Of a stretch of 64,000 nucleotides of DNA, positions 8,125 through 16,744 are shown piece by piece; position 1 is the first letter of the stretch, and every line of letters begins with the position of its first letter. The stretch is taken from contig LAPX01000013.1 of assembly GCA_001858525.1 (NCBI GenBank), forward strand, positions 83,842 to 147,841. Reading direction: 5' to 3'. The position numbers were made by a program, and so were the translations under genes. A model generated the notes under the pieces. That model did no database searches. It saw only the letters and a list, made by a program, of their open reading frames with translations, and had not been told where the DNA came from. Source of the DNA: Vampirovibrio chlorellavorus. GTDB taxonomy: Bacteria; Cyanobacteriota; Vampirovibrionia; Vampirovibrionales; Vampirovibrionaceae.

Positions 8125-9304
8125 CAAGCCTTCTGTCTTTATTAATGGTGCCGGATTGGCCGGTAGTGCCTGCGCCATTCGGCTGCGTCAGCTAGGGCAT
8201 TCGGTTGTCTTGATTGATCAGGCTAAATTCCCCAGAGAAAAATTGTGTGGCGAATTTTTGGGGCCTGACGCAATGCCGTTGTTAAAAAAACTAGGCTTGC
8301 TGGAAGCCGTCCTGGAACAATGCACAATGAAAACCAATTTGGTGAATATTTATAGCCAGGATGGTAAAGGCTTGCTTGTAAATCTCTCTTGGCTTAGGTC
8401 CGATTATCCTTATGCCTTAGCCACTCCCCGCTCGACTTTGGATCTGATTTTCCTGCGGCATGCACAGACACTCGGCGCCTCTGTAAAAGAAGAGCATCGT
8501 ATAGAAGAGTACAGTTATCAGGTACATAATAATCAATTCGAATTGCTCGTAAATTCCTGTGTGCTAAGCTCACAAGCTCAATGTCTGCTTGGTTCAGAAA
8601 TATTGGTTGATGCTGCGGGTCGAAATAGTCATTTATCCAAGCGAGGCAAAAAAGAAACTGAATTACCGGAAGACTGTCCAGACACAAGGGGAAACCTCAT
8701 CATTGAGCCTCATGTGGGTGTGCAATCTCATGTTAGTCTGAAGTGTAGTTCACCTGAATTGAATATGTATTTCTTTCCAGGGGGCTACGGTGGAATACAA
8801 CCAATTACCGCTGACACTGCCAATATTTGCCTGTGGGTAAAACCTGAATTGGCAAAAATAGCCACAAAAGACTTTTACGCTTTTCTTGACGCAAGCATCG
8901 GGCAGAATAGTGCGTTTCAAATGTTTTCACGGTCTATCCAATGTCAGGGTCCTATAAAAACTGTGGGTGGGATACAGGCACTTCATAAAAAAAGAGCGGT
9001 AAGCCAATCCATACTGAGTATTGGGGATGCTTTATTGACCGTTGAACCCTTCAGTGGTTTTGGAATGGTTCATGCGCTCAAAACGGGTATTCTTGCAGCG
9101 GAAGTGATTGATCAAGGCATTCAGGCAGGATGGTCTTATTCGCAAATTTTAAATAGATATCTGAACTGTTATCAAACCCAGTTTTATGCACATCTTTTAA
9201 TGCTTCAATGGCTGCGTCCCATCATCCGTAATTCCTTTTTGCAAAAAGTATGTTGGCCTGTATTACCCGTCGTGTTGCCCACTTTGTCCAAGCTATATCG
9301 TTAA
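8117..9304 (+). CDS. FAD-dependent oxidoreductase (geranylgeranyl reductase/FixC-like) of the PKS cluster
   Basis: A flavoprotein of 395 residues. It shows the Rossmann FAD site FINGAGLAGSACAIRLRQLG (about 8-27), the KLCGEFLGPDA block after it, and the second FAD motif GDALLTVEPFSGFGMVHAL (about 302-320). These are features of the geranylgeranyl reductase-like monooxygenase/dehydrogenase superfamily. Start: ATG 8117 lies inside the preceding methyltransferase stop (ATGTCTAG overlap), a typical coupled start; a TTG at 8111 is in frame too. In SrsABC-type clusters the flavoprotein hydroxylates or oxidises the ring to a quinone, so this is the expected tailoring step. The substrate is inferred. 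Confidence 0.82.
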   Translation: MSSKPSVFINGAGLAGSACAIRLRQLGHSVVLIDQAKFPREKLCGEFLGPDAMPLLKKLGLLEAVLEQCTMKTNLVNIYSQDGKGLLVNLSWLRSDYPYALATPRSTLDLIFLRHAQTLGASVKEEHRIEEYSYQVHNNQFELLVNSCVLSSQAQCLLGSEILVDAAGRNSHLSKRGKKETELPEDCPDTRGNLIIEPHVGVQSHVSLKCSSPELNMYFFPGGYGGIQPITADTANICLWVKPELAKIATKDFYAFLDASIGQNSAFQMFSRSIQCQGPIKTVGGIQALHKKRAVSQSILSIGDALLTVEPFSGFGMVHALKTGILAAEVIDQGIQAGWSYSQILNRYLNCYQTQFYAHLLMLQWLRPIIRNSFLQKVCWPVLPVVLPTLSKLYR

Positions 9305-9412
9305 GCGGATGCTGGAGCCAAAGTAAGGCCTCATGCTCATTCTGACGCACCAAAAATCTGACTTGCTGTTTTAAAATGCAAATCGTATCTAAACCGCCAA
9401 AGACATGATTAC

Positions 9413-10270
9413 TCAGGCCTTATTGGATTCAAAGGCTCTTAATGCGGTAATCTCTCCGCCTACAAAAAATATTAGTGAAGAATAATAGAGCCAGGTGACG
9501 AGGATTATCAGAGCACCCAGGGTTCCATAAACGGGATTGAATTTGTTCATTTTGTCAATGTATAGACCGAAGAGCCAGGAAATGCTGACCCACGAGAGTA
9601 GAAAAAAGAGTGCGCCAGGAAGCGCTATAGACCAGGATAAATGCTTGGTTTTTGGCCTTAGAATTAGTGCATAGGTGAACGCTGTAATTCCTGTAATGCC
9701 ACCGGCAATAATCATCCATCGCACCATCTTTAAAATTAAGAGGATATCAAAAGAGAAACGAAAATAGCCATAAAGCCATTCAATCAATTTGTCGCCAAAC
9801 AGGATCAAGTACATTGCGAGAATGAGTATAAATCCAAGCGATAGAAACAGCAGAATACATAACAAGGGAGAATACCAGAGCGGAAACTGTTGCTTCGATA
9901 AACCGTAAGCCCGTTGTAAGCCTTTGATAATGGTACCCCCACTCCCAGAAGCAGACCACAGAGTCACCAAAACCCCAATGATCGTTAAACTGGTAGAACT
10001 CCCTTGGACGGTGACATTTACGAGCGCAATCAGTATGCTGTTGGAGTGAGGAGGCGCTATCCGGGTGATAAAGTCAATCACTACAGGATAAAAGAGATGT
10101 TGTCCGCCAATTAATCCAAATAAGGCCACCAGGAAAAGAACTGCTGGAATTAGAGACTGGATTACGTTGTAGACCATTTCGGAAGCAAGGCCTGTGCAAT
10201 CATCTGCAGCAATCTTTTTGCCCAAGACCACTAGATATTTTATAAAATGATTGGCCCTCAGTTTAATCAT
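9413..10270 (-). CDS. YihY/BrkB family membrane protein
   Basis: A 285-residue polytopic protein with about six hydrophobic helices. The family pattern is clear: LASEMVYNVIQSLIPAVLFLVAL in the first helix (about 30-52), then LWSASGSGGTIIKGLQRAYG (about 130-149), and the C-terminal LGALIILVTWLYYSSLIFFVGGEI. Members were once called ribonuclease BN by mistake; the true function (transport or envelope role) is unsettled. Start ATG 10270 has GGGGAATA upstream; the open frame to a TTG at 10303 has no such site. It converges with the flavoprotein gene (108 bp gap) and is transcribed alone. Confidence 0.85.
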   Translation of the reverse strand: MIKLRANHFIKYLVVLGKKIAADDCTGLASEMVYNVIQSLIPAVLFLVALFGLIGGQHLFYPVVIDFITRIAPPHSNSILIALVNVTVQGSSTSLTIIGVLVTLWSASGSGGTIIKGLQRAYGLSKQQFPLWYSPLLCILLFLSLGFILILAMYLILFGDKLIEWLYGYFRFSFDILLILKMVRWMIIAGGITGITAFTYALILRPKTKHLSWSIALPGALFFLLSWVSISWLFGLYIDKMNKFNPVYGTLGALIILVTWLYYSSLIFFVGGEITALRAFESNKA

Positions 10271-10497
10271 GGTGATATTCCCCAATAAGACCGGCTTTTT
10301 CAATGATGTGAATGCCTGAGGCCCACACTGCTTATTGTTGATAATCAGTGTTTGTGGATATTAACATAGTATGGGGGATTACGGAATTCAGACCGGAGGC
10401 AGTCTTAAATAGAAAGTGATGGGCTAGCATCTTTTAATTTTTTGGTGTTTTTAAGTGTCCATGATTCGCTTTTGTATGTTGAACAAGGATTAAGCAA

Positions 10498-11490
10498 TTG
10501 ATACCTACAACTCTTTCTCCACAACCAAATCAGTCTAGTTTAAGGCCGGTCACTCTGCCACTTGTACGTCATTATGGCCACGGTCCATATTTTTCGGGTA
10601 AACCCTCACTGATAAAGGCTCTTGAAACGAATGACCCAGCACAATTGACCAAAGCCTTACAAGATGGTGCAGATATTGATGAGAAATATCAAGAGCTTTG
10701 CTTCGGACAGACATTCTTTTCCAGGCTTTTTGGCCTGGATAGAAGCGTTTATAATGAAATGAACGGGCTTCATAGGGCCGTGGATTATAGCACCCAACAA
10801 AGCTTCCAGAATACTCGACGGTGTCTGGAAATTTTATTGGAATACGGGTTGAATATCAACGCAAGAGAGAGTGATACCCATTGGACTCCTTTACATCGTC
10901 TGATGTACCAAACAAGCCCAGACCCTAGAATTGTCCAATTCTTAATTGATAAAGGGGTTGATGTGAATGCAGTAGACAATTATGGAAAAACGGCGCTGCA
11001 TGAGCATTTTTATCCCGCCGATCATATTATCTGGAACGCTGCTTCTTTACCCATTGTTAAAATATTGGTTGAGAGTGGCGCAAACGTCCATGCCAAAGAC
11101 AGTTCTGGGAAGACCCCGCTGGAATATCTAGCCCAGCGAGGGAATCCAAAACTGGATATTGTTCAATATCTTATTAATACCGGTAAAACCAAGCCAGATA
11201 AATTGGCATTAAAACAAGAGTTTTTGTCTGAACATAAAAGATATTTAATGGGTAATATTTCATCGTCTAGAAGCCCGAAACCAACTGAAATAGAACTTGA
11301 ACGGCATCAAGCTGAGGTTGTTTCTTGCATTGAAAAACTAGATAAAAAACTTTCCGTAGAAAGTTTGTCAGTTCAAAAAGAATTAAAAAAAGCGTCTCCG
11401 GGCATTTTAAAGAAGACCTGGCAGGCATTTTGCAACTTTATCAGTCGTCTGAAAAAGGCGCTTTTCGATTTTTTTCGCGCCAAGCCTTAA
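10498..11490 (+). CDS. Ankyrin-repeat protein
   Basis: 330 residues with at least four ankyrin repeats between about residues 36 and 225. Typical pieces are LHRAVDYS, CLEILLEYGLNINARE, WTPLHRLMYQT, IVQFLIDKGVDVNAVDNYGKTALHE and IVKILVESGANVHAKDSSGKTPLEYLA. A charged, lysine-rich C-terminus (about 240-330) follows with a short hydrophobic/aromatic end near FCNFISRLKKALFDFF. The N-terminal 40 residues are a disordered Ser/Pro/Arg-rich tail ending GHGPYFSGK. No signal peptide. Start is TTG 10498 with AAGGA about seven bases upstream. Ankyrin repeats are protein-binding scaffolds; in symbionts and predators such proteins are often effectors, but secretion is not shown here. The partner is unknown. 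Confidence 0.8.
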   Translation: MIPTTLSPQPNQSSLRPVTLPLVRHYGHGPYFSGKPSLIKALETNDPAQLTKALQDGADIDEKYQELCFGQTFFSRLFGLDRSVYNEMNGLHRAVDYSTQQSFQNTRRCLEILLEYGLNINARESDTHWTPLHRLMYQTSPDPRIVQFLIDKGVDVNAVDNYGKTALHEHFYPADHIIWNAASLPIVKILVESGANVHAKDSSGKTPLEYLAQRGNPKLDIVQYLINTGKTKPDKLALKQEFLSEHKRYLMGNISSSRSPKPTEIELERHQAEVVSCIEKLDKKLSVESLSVQKELKKASPGILKKTWQAFCNFISRLKKALFDFFRAKP

Positions 11491-11692
11491 CCACTAAAAT
11501 TTGCTCTGTGCGGTATTCTCTGGGAAGGCCTTGCTTTTTGGATTCATTGCCCGGTTACAGTGATTGCAAATGGTATCGTTCGTCATGAGCGCGAGACTGA
11601 GAGGGCTGTTTGATCAGTCCCTTTCTGAAAACGTAGTGATGCCCATATATAGAGCATTTGTAGCTTGGCTAAAGGTTTGTTGAAAAAGCGGT

Positions 11693-12472
11693 TTAGCTCA
11701 TTTTGCTATCGAGCTTGGGATCGTAGATGACAAAGGTATTTCGCTTCTCCTTGGCCCGATATAAAGCGGTATCGGCATGGCGAAGCAGCACTTCCTCATC
11801 CAGTCCATGCTCCGGAAACACGGCAATTCCCAAACTGATGCCAATACAATACTCTTTGCCCTGCAAAATGAAGGGGGTTTGAATGGCGTTTAAAATGCGC
11901 ATGCACAAGGTGGCAATGGCGCCTCGATCCTGTAAGCTGGGGCAAACAAAAGCGAATTCATCACCGCCGTAGCGGGCAATCGTGTCGGATTCGCGAACTG
12001 CGTCTTTCAAACGACCCACGACCTGCTTGAGCAGGTCATCGCCTGCCTCGTGCCCCAATGTGTCGTTGATGGGCTTAAACTTGTCCAAATCGGCCATGAT
12101 TACGCAAAAGCGGCTCTTGTTGCGATTGGCCGTTTTGATTGTTTGTAACAAGCCATCACGAAACAACCGGCGGTTGGGTAGTTGGGTTAGCGGGTCGTAA
12201 AAAGCCTGGCTTTCAAACTGGAGCATGGCATGTTTGGTCTTTCGGCTGGAAACCTCAACTTCCGCTTTGAGTTGCTCGTATTTTTGCCGAAACCATAACA
12301 GTATACCCAGTTCGATCAAAGCAACCGCAATCGCTATCCACATATACAGCTCAAAAGGTGAATTGTGCGGCAGGGGGCTCGCTAACGCTTTGGCGTCACT
12401 GTCTACGCAACTGAAAGCCAGAACCGCCATAAGGGTTCTCAGTTTTAGTGCCTTGAGGTGTCTGGAAGTCAT
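11693..12472 (-). CDS. Membrane-anchored diguanylate cyclase (GGDEF)
   Basis: Makes the second messenger c-di-GMP from two GTP. A hydrophobic N-terminus (about 11-23) and a transmembrane helix (about 42-61) flank a short loop. A coiled-coil linker and the GGDEF domain follow: FYDPLTQLPNRRLF, DLDKFKPINDTLGHEAGD and RYGGDEF (GGDEF at about 169-173). The inhibitory I-site RxxD is intact as RESD five residues before GGDEF, so product feedback is expected. There is no EAL domain and no recognisable sensory domain, so the input is unknown. It stands alone. Given the chemotaxis genes 2 kb away, a link to motility versus attachment is plausible but inferred. Confidence 0.92.
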   Translation of the reverse strand: MTSRHLKALKLRTLMAVLAFSCVDSDAKALASPLPHNSPFELYMWIAIAVALIELGILLWFRQKYEQLKAEVEVSSRKTKHAMLQFESQAFYDPLTQLPNRRLFRDGLLQTIKTANRNKSRFCVIMADLDKFKPINDTLGHEAGDDLLKQVVGRLKDAVRESDTIARYGGDEFAFVCPSLQDRGAIATLCMRILNAIQTPFILQGKEYCIGISLGIAVFPEHGLDEEVLLRHADTALYRAKEKRNTFVIYDPKLDSKMS

Positions 12473-12923
12473 AATTTGATGTTGCCAGGACCTACTTTAA
12501 CGGAATTAATACGGTTAAATTGTATGCTTTTATCCAGAATCATCAGTCTAGTGTCTGGTCCAATTCTGTTTTTCCACTGCGCTCTGGCAGGACTTTGAGT
12601 AGAGCTGGAGCGGATTGACTACTTAAAGACCATTCAAGTGGCGTCGGGGAGAACCTCACATTGATATAGTATACCATTGGTTGAGTCAGTTTTGATTACA
12701 GAGACAATTCGTGAACTGCTGAGTCTGCCTCCATCCAATGCGGCAGCCGGGGAGGCAAGGCGCTTAATCACACTATTAAGGAAGTTTAAGCGGTCGATCA
12801 TCGAAAAAGCTATTTCTAGTGGGCTTTTTGGCTGGTTTTAGGGCCATTTGTTGCGGAAGCCGTCCGCCTTGTTGTATTACTATTTCTCCAGCGTCCTTGA
12901 ATACTCTATAGAACGGAGTTGTC
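12473..12923. other. Intergenic region between diguanylate cyclase and TupA-like gene
   Basis: Contains divergent promoters by position. I see no clear hairpin terminator or riboswitch. A weak small open frame lies at 12692-12841 (listed separately). Confidence 0.4.
12692..12841 (+). CDS. Possible 49-residue peptide
   Basis: Open frame from TTG 12692 to TAG 12839-12841. The peptide starts MITETIRELLSLPP and contains a basic amphipathic segment LITLLRKFKRSIIEKAI with a hydrophobic end GLFGWF, which could associate with membranes. No convincing ribosome site precedes it, so it may be chance or the end of a decayed gene. Confidence 0.2.
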   Translation: MITETIRELLSLPPSNAAAGEARRLITLLRKFKRSIIEKAISSGLFGWF

Positions 12924-13937
12924 GTGCCTATAACTTTCAAATTGGTTGTTCAATGCCTTCTAACGGTTTTGCTTTTGACCGGTCTGGCTTCCGCTGAACC
13001 TGTCTTACCATATCAAATCAAGCCCTACGAAAGTTCTGCCTATGAATCCCTCCTGTTGGGGCGGGATGGTCGGCCCAGTGATCTGCGTCCTGAGGAAATC
13101 TATGGAACTGCACCCCACATTGGTATCCGAATTGCCAATGGCGGCGCTGGCTACACGGGACTCCTGCGGGCTTTATCCGAAGCGTATCTGAAAACCAGGC
13201 CGACTATTCAGGGGAAGCCCTTTTCCATTGCCTGGTACGCGACCAACACCACATATTCTTATTATGCTCTGCGGGATCATGTTGTGGACGTGTCTTTGGT
13301 TTATGAGATTTGGGCTGATGCTTTGCAAGGGCCCCGGGCCTATGCGCAACAGCCTGTGCTTTTATTTAACGATGCCTTTATTTTTGTAGGTCCAGCTGCC
13401 AATCCTGCCGAATTGGTTTCGGCTAGTGCCAACGGGCGTGGGGACTCCTTGGATGAAATGCTGGATAAAATTATCGCCACTGGGTGTAAGCAGCCTTTTG
13501 CGCCCAACTGTTCAATGTATGCCTCTCGTTCAGATCTTTCCGGAACCTACAAGAAGGAGACGGCCTATTTAATCGCGCACCGAACCCCAGTGGATCTGGT
13601 TCTGCATAGCCCTTGGTACTATGCAAAGTTAGCCACGCCCCGAGAGGCATTGCAGGAGGCCAGTGAGAAAGGCCTTTATACCATGAATGATAAAAGTACC
13701 TGGATTTCTCATCCCTCTTTTCAAAAGGGCTTGGCCATTTTTGCGGATGGTGCCCTGGGTCTGGATGCTAACTTGAATAACCCCTGCTATGCCCTGTTGG
13801 CTCAAGAGAACTATCTTGTGTCTGATCAGCCGAGGCGGTTTTTGCGCTGGCTTGCGGGCCCTGAGGGGCAGCGTATTATTGCTACCTATGGGCAACATGA
13901 ATTTGGAGCACCTGTTGTCAGAGCCGTCAGACGCTAA
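12924..13937 (+). CDS. TupA-like periplasmic anion (tungstate/phosphate-type) binding protein
   Basis: 337 residues with an N-terminal signal peptide (hydrophobic to about residue 24, ending ASA-EP). The mature part follows the PBP-like fold: ANGGAGYTGLLRALSEAYL near 70-88, and the signature SRSDLSGTYKKE near 201-212, which corresponds to the oxyanion-contact SRGDxSGT-KE of TupA-type tungstate binding proteins. The Gly of SRGD is replaced by Ser here. GTG start at 12924 with ACGGAG upstream. No permease or ATPase gene is adjacent, so either the transporter is elsewhere or the protein has a sensing role. Ligand not decidable from sequence. Confidence 0.7.
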   Translation: MPITFKLVVQCLLTVLLLTGLASAEPVLPYQIKPYESSAYESLLLGRDGRPSDLRPEEIYGTAPHIGIRIANGGAGYTGLLRALSEAYLKTRPTIQGKPFSIAWYATNTTYSYYALRDHVVDVSLVYEIWADALQGPRAYAQQPVLLFNDAFIFVGPAANPAELVSASANGRGDSLDEMLDKIIATGCKQPFAPNCSMYASRSDLSGTYKKETAYLIAHRTPVDLVLHSPWYYAKLATPREALQEASEKGLYTMNDKSTWISHPSFQKGLAIFADGALGLDANLNNPCYALLAQENYLVSDQPRRFLRWLAGPEGQRIIATYGQHEFGAPVVRAVRR

Positions 13938-14083
13938 CTTCCCAGAGGGGTTGTTGGGGGCACAAAACTGCCGGGTTCTGTTTTCATGTGACCGCAATGA
14001 CCTGTCTGTTTGATGGACGTCCTTGACCCTTCACGGGTTTTAGCCGTTATTTTACTCACACTATCCCAATATTGGAGTCACCG

Positions 14084-14341
14084 ATGATTAACACAAATAA
14101 TCCACTTTACAACGCATCTCCTAAAAATGCTGCGCCAAAGCAATTGAAACCTGCTGAGCCAAAGATCAAGCATGATCAGGATCCAAAGCCCAGCGCTCCT
14201 CCGTTGACTGAGGCAGATAATAACACCTTGCAAGCTTTTATTGATGCTCGTAGTGACGTGGCGAATATTGCTGCCCAAATTCTCAAAGAAAGAAAGCAGA
14301 CCACTGACAAAAAGGGTAGTGTACTCAACGTACTGGTCTAG
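14084..14341 (+). CDS. Small hypothetical protein
   Basis: 85 residues, soluble, with a Pro/Lys/Asn-rich probably disordered first half (PKNAAPKQLKPAEPKIK) and a short helical C-terminal half. The ATG at 14084 has GGAG six bases upstream; the frame extends to a TTG at 14072. Ends VLNVLV. No family recognised, no cysteine, no signal. It lies between the TupA-like gene and the convergent chemoreceptor and may be an independent small gene. Confidence 0.45.
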   Translation: MINTNNPLYNASPKNAAPKQLKPAEPKIKHDQDPKPSAPPLTEADNNTLQAFIDARSDVANIAAQILKERKQTTDKKGSVLNVLV

Positions 14342-14428
14342 CCCAGATTTATGGAACGGAGCTGGCCTGATTAGCACTTTCTGACTCGGGTCGGTTCCGC
14401 CCTTTTAAAATTTGATTTTTTTGAATCC

Positions 14429-16309
14429 TCAAATTTCGCTCATCACAGCTTTCAGTGAGTCCAGTTTGCTGGTTAGTTCCTCAAAAATGCTCACGCTTTC
14501 CGCCGTTTCCTCAGAGGCTTTGGCCAGTTGCTGAATATTTTGGGCAATCTTATCGATAGAAACCGCGGTGCCGTTGATGGTTTGACTGATTTCTGAGGAA
14601 GTGGCGGATTGCTCTTCTACGGCGCTGGCAATGGTGCGGATAATGCCGTTAATTTCCTCCACTGTTTCAGCGATAGACACAATGGTATGAATGGCGGTTT
14701 GGGTGTTTTGTTGGATGGTTTCAATTTTCACCCGAATGTTTTCGGTGGCTTCGGCGGATTGTTTGGCCAGCGCTTTGACCTCATTGGCAACCACGGCAAA
14801 GCCTTTCCCGGCATCACCGGCACTGGCGGCTTCAATAGTGGCGTTTAAAGCCAACAGGTTGGTTTGGGAAGCGATGTCCTTAATCAGGTCGATGACCGAG
14901 TTGATTTCCTGAGAGGAACGGCCCAACTCATCCATGATTTTTTTGGATTCATCGGCCTTTTTTTCCGCGTTGTGAGTGACTTGAGATGCTTGCTGGGTGT
15001 TGCGGCTGATTTCTTCCACACTGCTGCTCATCTCGGTAATCGCACTAGCCAGAGTTTGGATATTCCGGTTGGAGTCCTCAGCCATCTCCGCCACTTGTAA
15101 AGATTTTTGGGTATTGGTATCCATGGCTGTGCCAATTTGCAAGTTAGCATCTTTCAAGTATTCTGAAAATGCGCTGAGTTCCAATGAATGTTCTTTGATT
15201 TTGGCTGATTTTTGTTGTTCCCGTTCCAGTTTTTGAATCCGTTCAATATTGGCGGAAACCAGTTTGTTGACCGTTTTTAAGGCGTCGAGGCGCTGTTCGC
15301 TGGGCTGTAAGACTTCGGTGGTAAAAAAGTCCATAGTGCCAGCGATTTCACCATCTATAAAAAGGGGAAAGCAGATACCGGATTTCACACCGGCTCGCTG
15401 AGCGGATTCTCTGCGGCAACAGTCGGTGACTGTGCCTAGATCCTGCACAAAAATCATTTTTTTGGATTCCCAGGCGCGGCCATTCAACCCAACGCCAATT
15501 TTAAATTTGGCGGTTTGCGTGACCTGTTGAAACTCGGCATTTACGGAGCCGGATTCCTGTTGAAACTGCAGGTGTTGCTCCTTGGCATTGATCGACCAGT
15601 AAGACCCGTAGGCCCAGCCCAAGCTGCTTCTCACTGCATCTAGCGCAATCTGGATGACCTCTTTTCCGGAAGCACTGGCAACCAGCAACTGGGCCACTTG
15701 GCTAATGAGTAAGGTGTCCTGAGCATTCTGGCGTTGCACTTCCTGCTGCCGGATACTCTCCAGTGTGCTAGAAACCAGTCGTCCCACGCTGCGTAACACT
15801 TCCAATTGCTCTTTGGATGGGTGCAGCGCACGCAAGGCAAAAAAGTCCATAGTGCCCACCACTGCCCCATTTAAAAAAATAGGGAAGCAAATGCCGGATT
15901 TGACACCGGCCTTTTGGGCGGATTCACGCCGTGAGCAGTCTTGCAGTTTTGCCAGATCATCCACAAATACCAGATCTCGATCTCGCCAGGCTCTACCGCT
16001 TAAACCCACCCCTTCGGCGAACGTGGTGGATTGTGTGACGGCCTGGAATTCTTCATTGACCGTGCCGGACTGGGCAAAAAATCGCAAGGTGTTGGATTGA
16101 CTATCCAGCGTCCAGAAGGAGCCATAGTCCCACTTGAAGGATTGGCGAACAGAATTTAGTGCGGCCTGAAGCGCTTCTTTTTCCGTTGTGGCTGTACTTA
16201 ACGCCTGAATGACATTGATGACGGCAAATGCGTTTTGAGTGTCACTGGTGGCAGCGAGGTATTCCAAGGTGACAGGGTTTTCTTTGTTCTGGGATAAAAA
16301 TTTCAACAC
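14429..16309 (-). CDS. Soluble chemoreceptor with two GAF domains (GAF-GAF-MCP)
   Basis: A 626-residue methyl-accepting chemotaxis protein without membrane helices. Two tandem GAF domains (about 25-195 and 200-365) each carry a FKWDYGSFW- or [13 protein letters not shown] strand and the conserved block [19 protein letters not shown]...GTMDFF. A signalling hairpin follows (about 395-610) with the invariant tip [20 protein letters not shown] present as [19 protein letters not shown] soluble receptor would sense an intracellular small molecule or redox state through the GAFs. The start is GTG 16309 with GAGGAA upstream. It is the last gene of the chemotaxis operon, and its signalling region is identical in protein sequence to that of the next receptor (16745-18625). 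Confidence 0.92.
   Translation of the reverse strand: MLKFLSQNKENPVTLEYLAATSDTQNAFAVINVIQALSTATTEKEALQAALNSVRQSFKWDYGSFWTLDSQSNTLRFFAQSGTVNEEFQAVTQSTTFAEGVGLSGRAWRDRDLVFVDDLAKLQDCSRRESAQKAGVKSGICFPIFLNGAVVGTMDFFALRALHPSKEQLEVLRSVGRLVSSTLESIRQQEVQRQNAQDTLLISQVAQLLVASASGKEVIQIALDAVRSSLGWAYGSYWSINAKEQHLQFQQESGSVNAEFQQVTQTAKFKIGVGLNGRAWESKKMIFVQDLGTVTDCCRRESAQRAGVKSGICFPLFIDGEIAGTMDFFTTEVLQPSEQRLDALKTVNKLVSANIERIQKLEREQQKSAKIKEHSLELSAFSEYLKDANLQIGTAMDTNTQKSLQVAEMAEDSNRNIQTLASAITEMSSSVEEISRNTQQASQVTHNAEKKADESKKIMDELGRSSQEINSVIDLIKDIASQTNLLALNATIEAASAGDAGKGFAVVANEVKALAKQSAEATENIRVKIETIQQNTQTAIHTIVSIAETVEEINGIIRTIASAVEEQSATSSEISQTINGTAVSIDKIAQNIQQLAKASEETAESVSIFEELTSKLDSLKAVMSEI
14500..15085 (-). 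repeat. Near-identical chemoreceptor signalling module, copy 1
   Basis: Matches 16816-17401 at a constant offset of 2316 bases with only scattered, apparently silent differences. The encoded signalling segment (from about [12 protein letters not shown] to AESVSIF) is identical in both receptors, whereas the flanking GAF halves have clearly diverged. Confidence 0.9.
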
Positions 16310-16744
16310 AAAAAATTCCTCGGTATTAAAAAAGGTACAACAATATGCCTCATCACTATGAAGTGATTGAGAGGAGGGTTAAGAAAAGTGGGTCGCTACT
16401 ACAATCAGTAAATGTCTCTGATGATTCAATAAAGTTTAAAACACCCAATCGCTTCACTCGTAAAAAGGTTTTGTTATGGACTTAAAATGAATAATTGTCT
16501 CTCCGGATATATGTTATTTAATTAAATTGTATTTTTTATATATTAATTGCTTTGTGAGGGAAAATTTAAATTGCATTTTAACTATAGCATAAAGTGCTGG
16601 CAGTTAGCATACGGCCAGCTCTAATTTAAACAATATGGTGGATTTTGAATAGCCCAAGTTCGCCGGCTAAACTCAGCCTGGCGAACCTGATGTATTCGTT
16701 ATATTCCCAACAGATAAAGACGAGAAATAGAGAATGTCTTTTGA
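16310..16744. other. Intergenic region between the two soluble receptors, with a hairpin
   Basis: AT-rich, 435 bp. A strong inverted repeat lies at 16658-16686 (GTTCGCC-GGCT ... AGCC-T-GGCGAAC, 11 paired bases with one bulge), about 60 bases after the stop of the upstream receptor. It lacks a T-run, so it may act as an mRNA 3'-stabilising or processing structure rather than a classic terminator. The downstream receptor may thus have its own promoter in the AT-rich part (16490-16600). Confidence 0.5.

Noticed and set aside
12842..12923. Molybdenum/tungsten cofactor riboswitch before the TupA-like gene
   Set aside because: The leader is short and I could not fold the conserved stems of the known moco RNA class.
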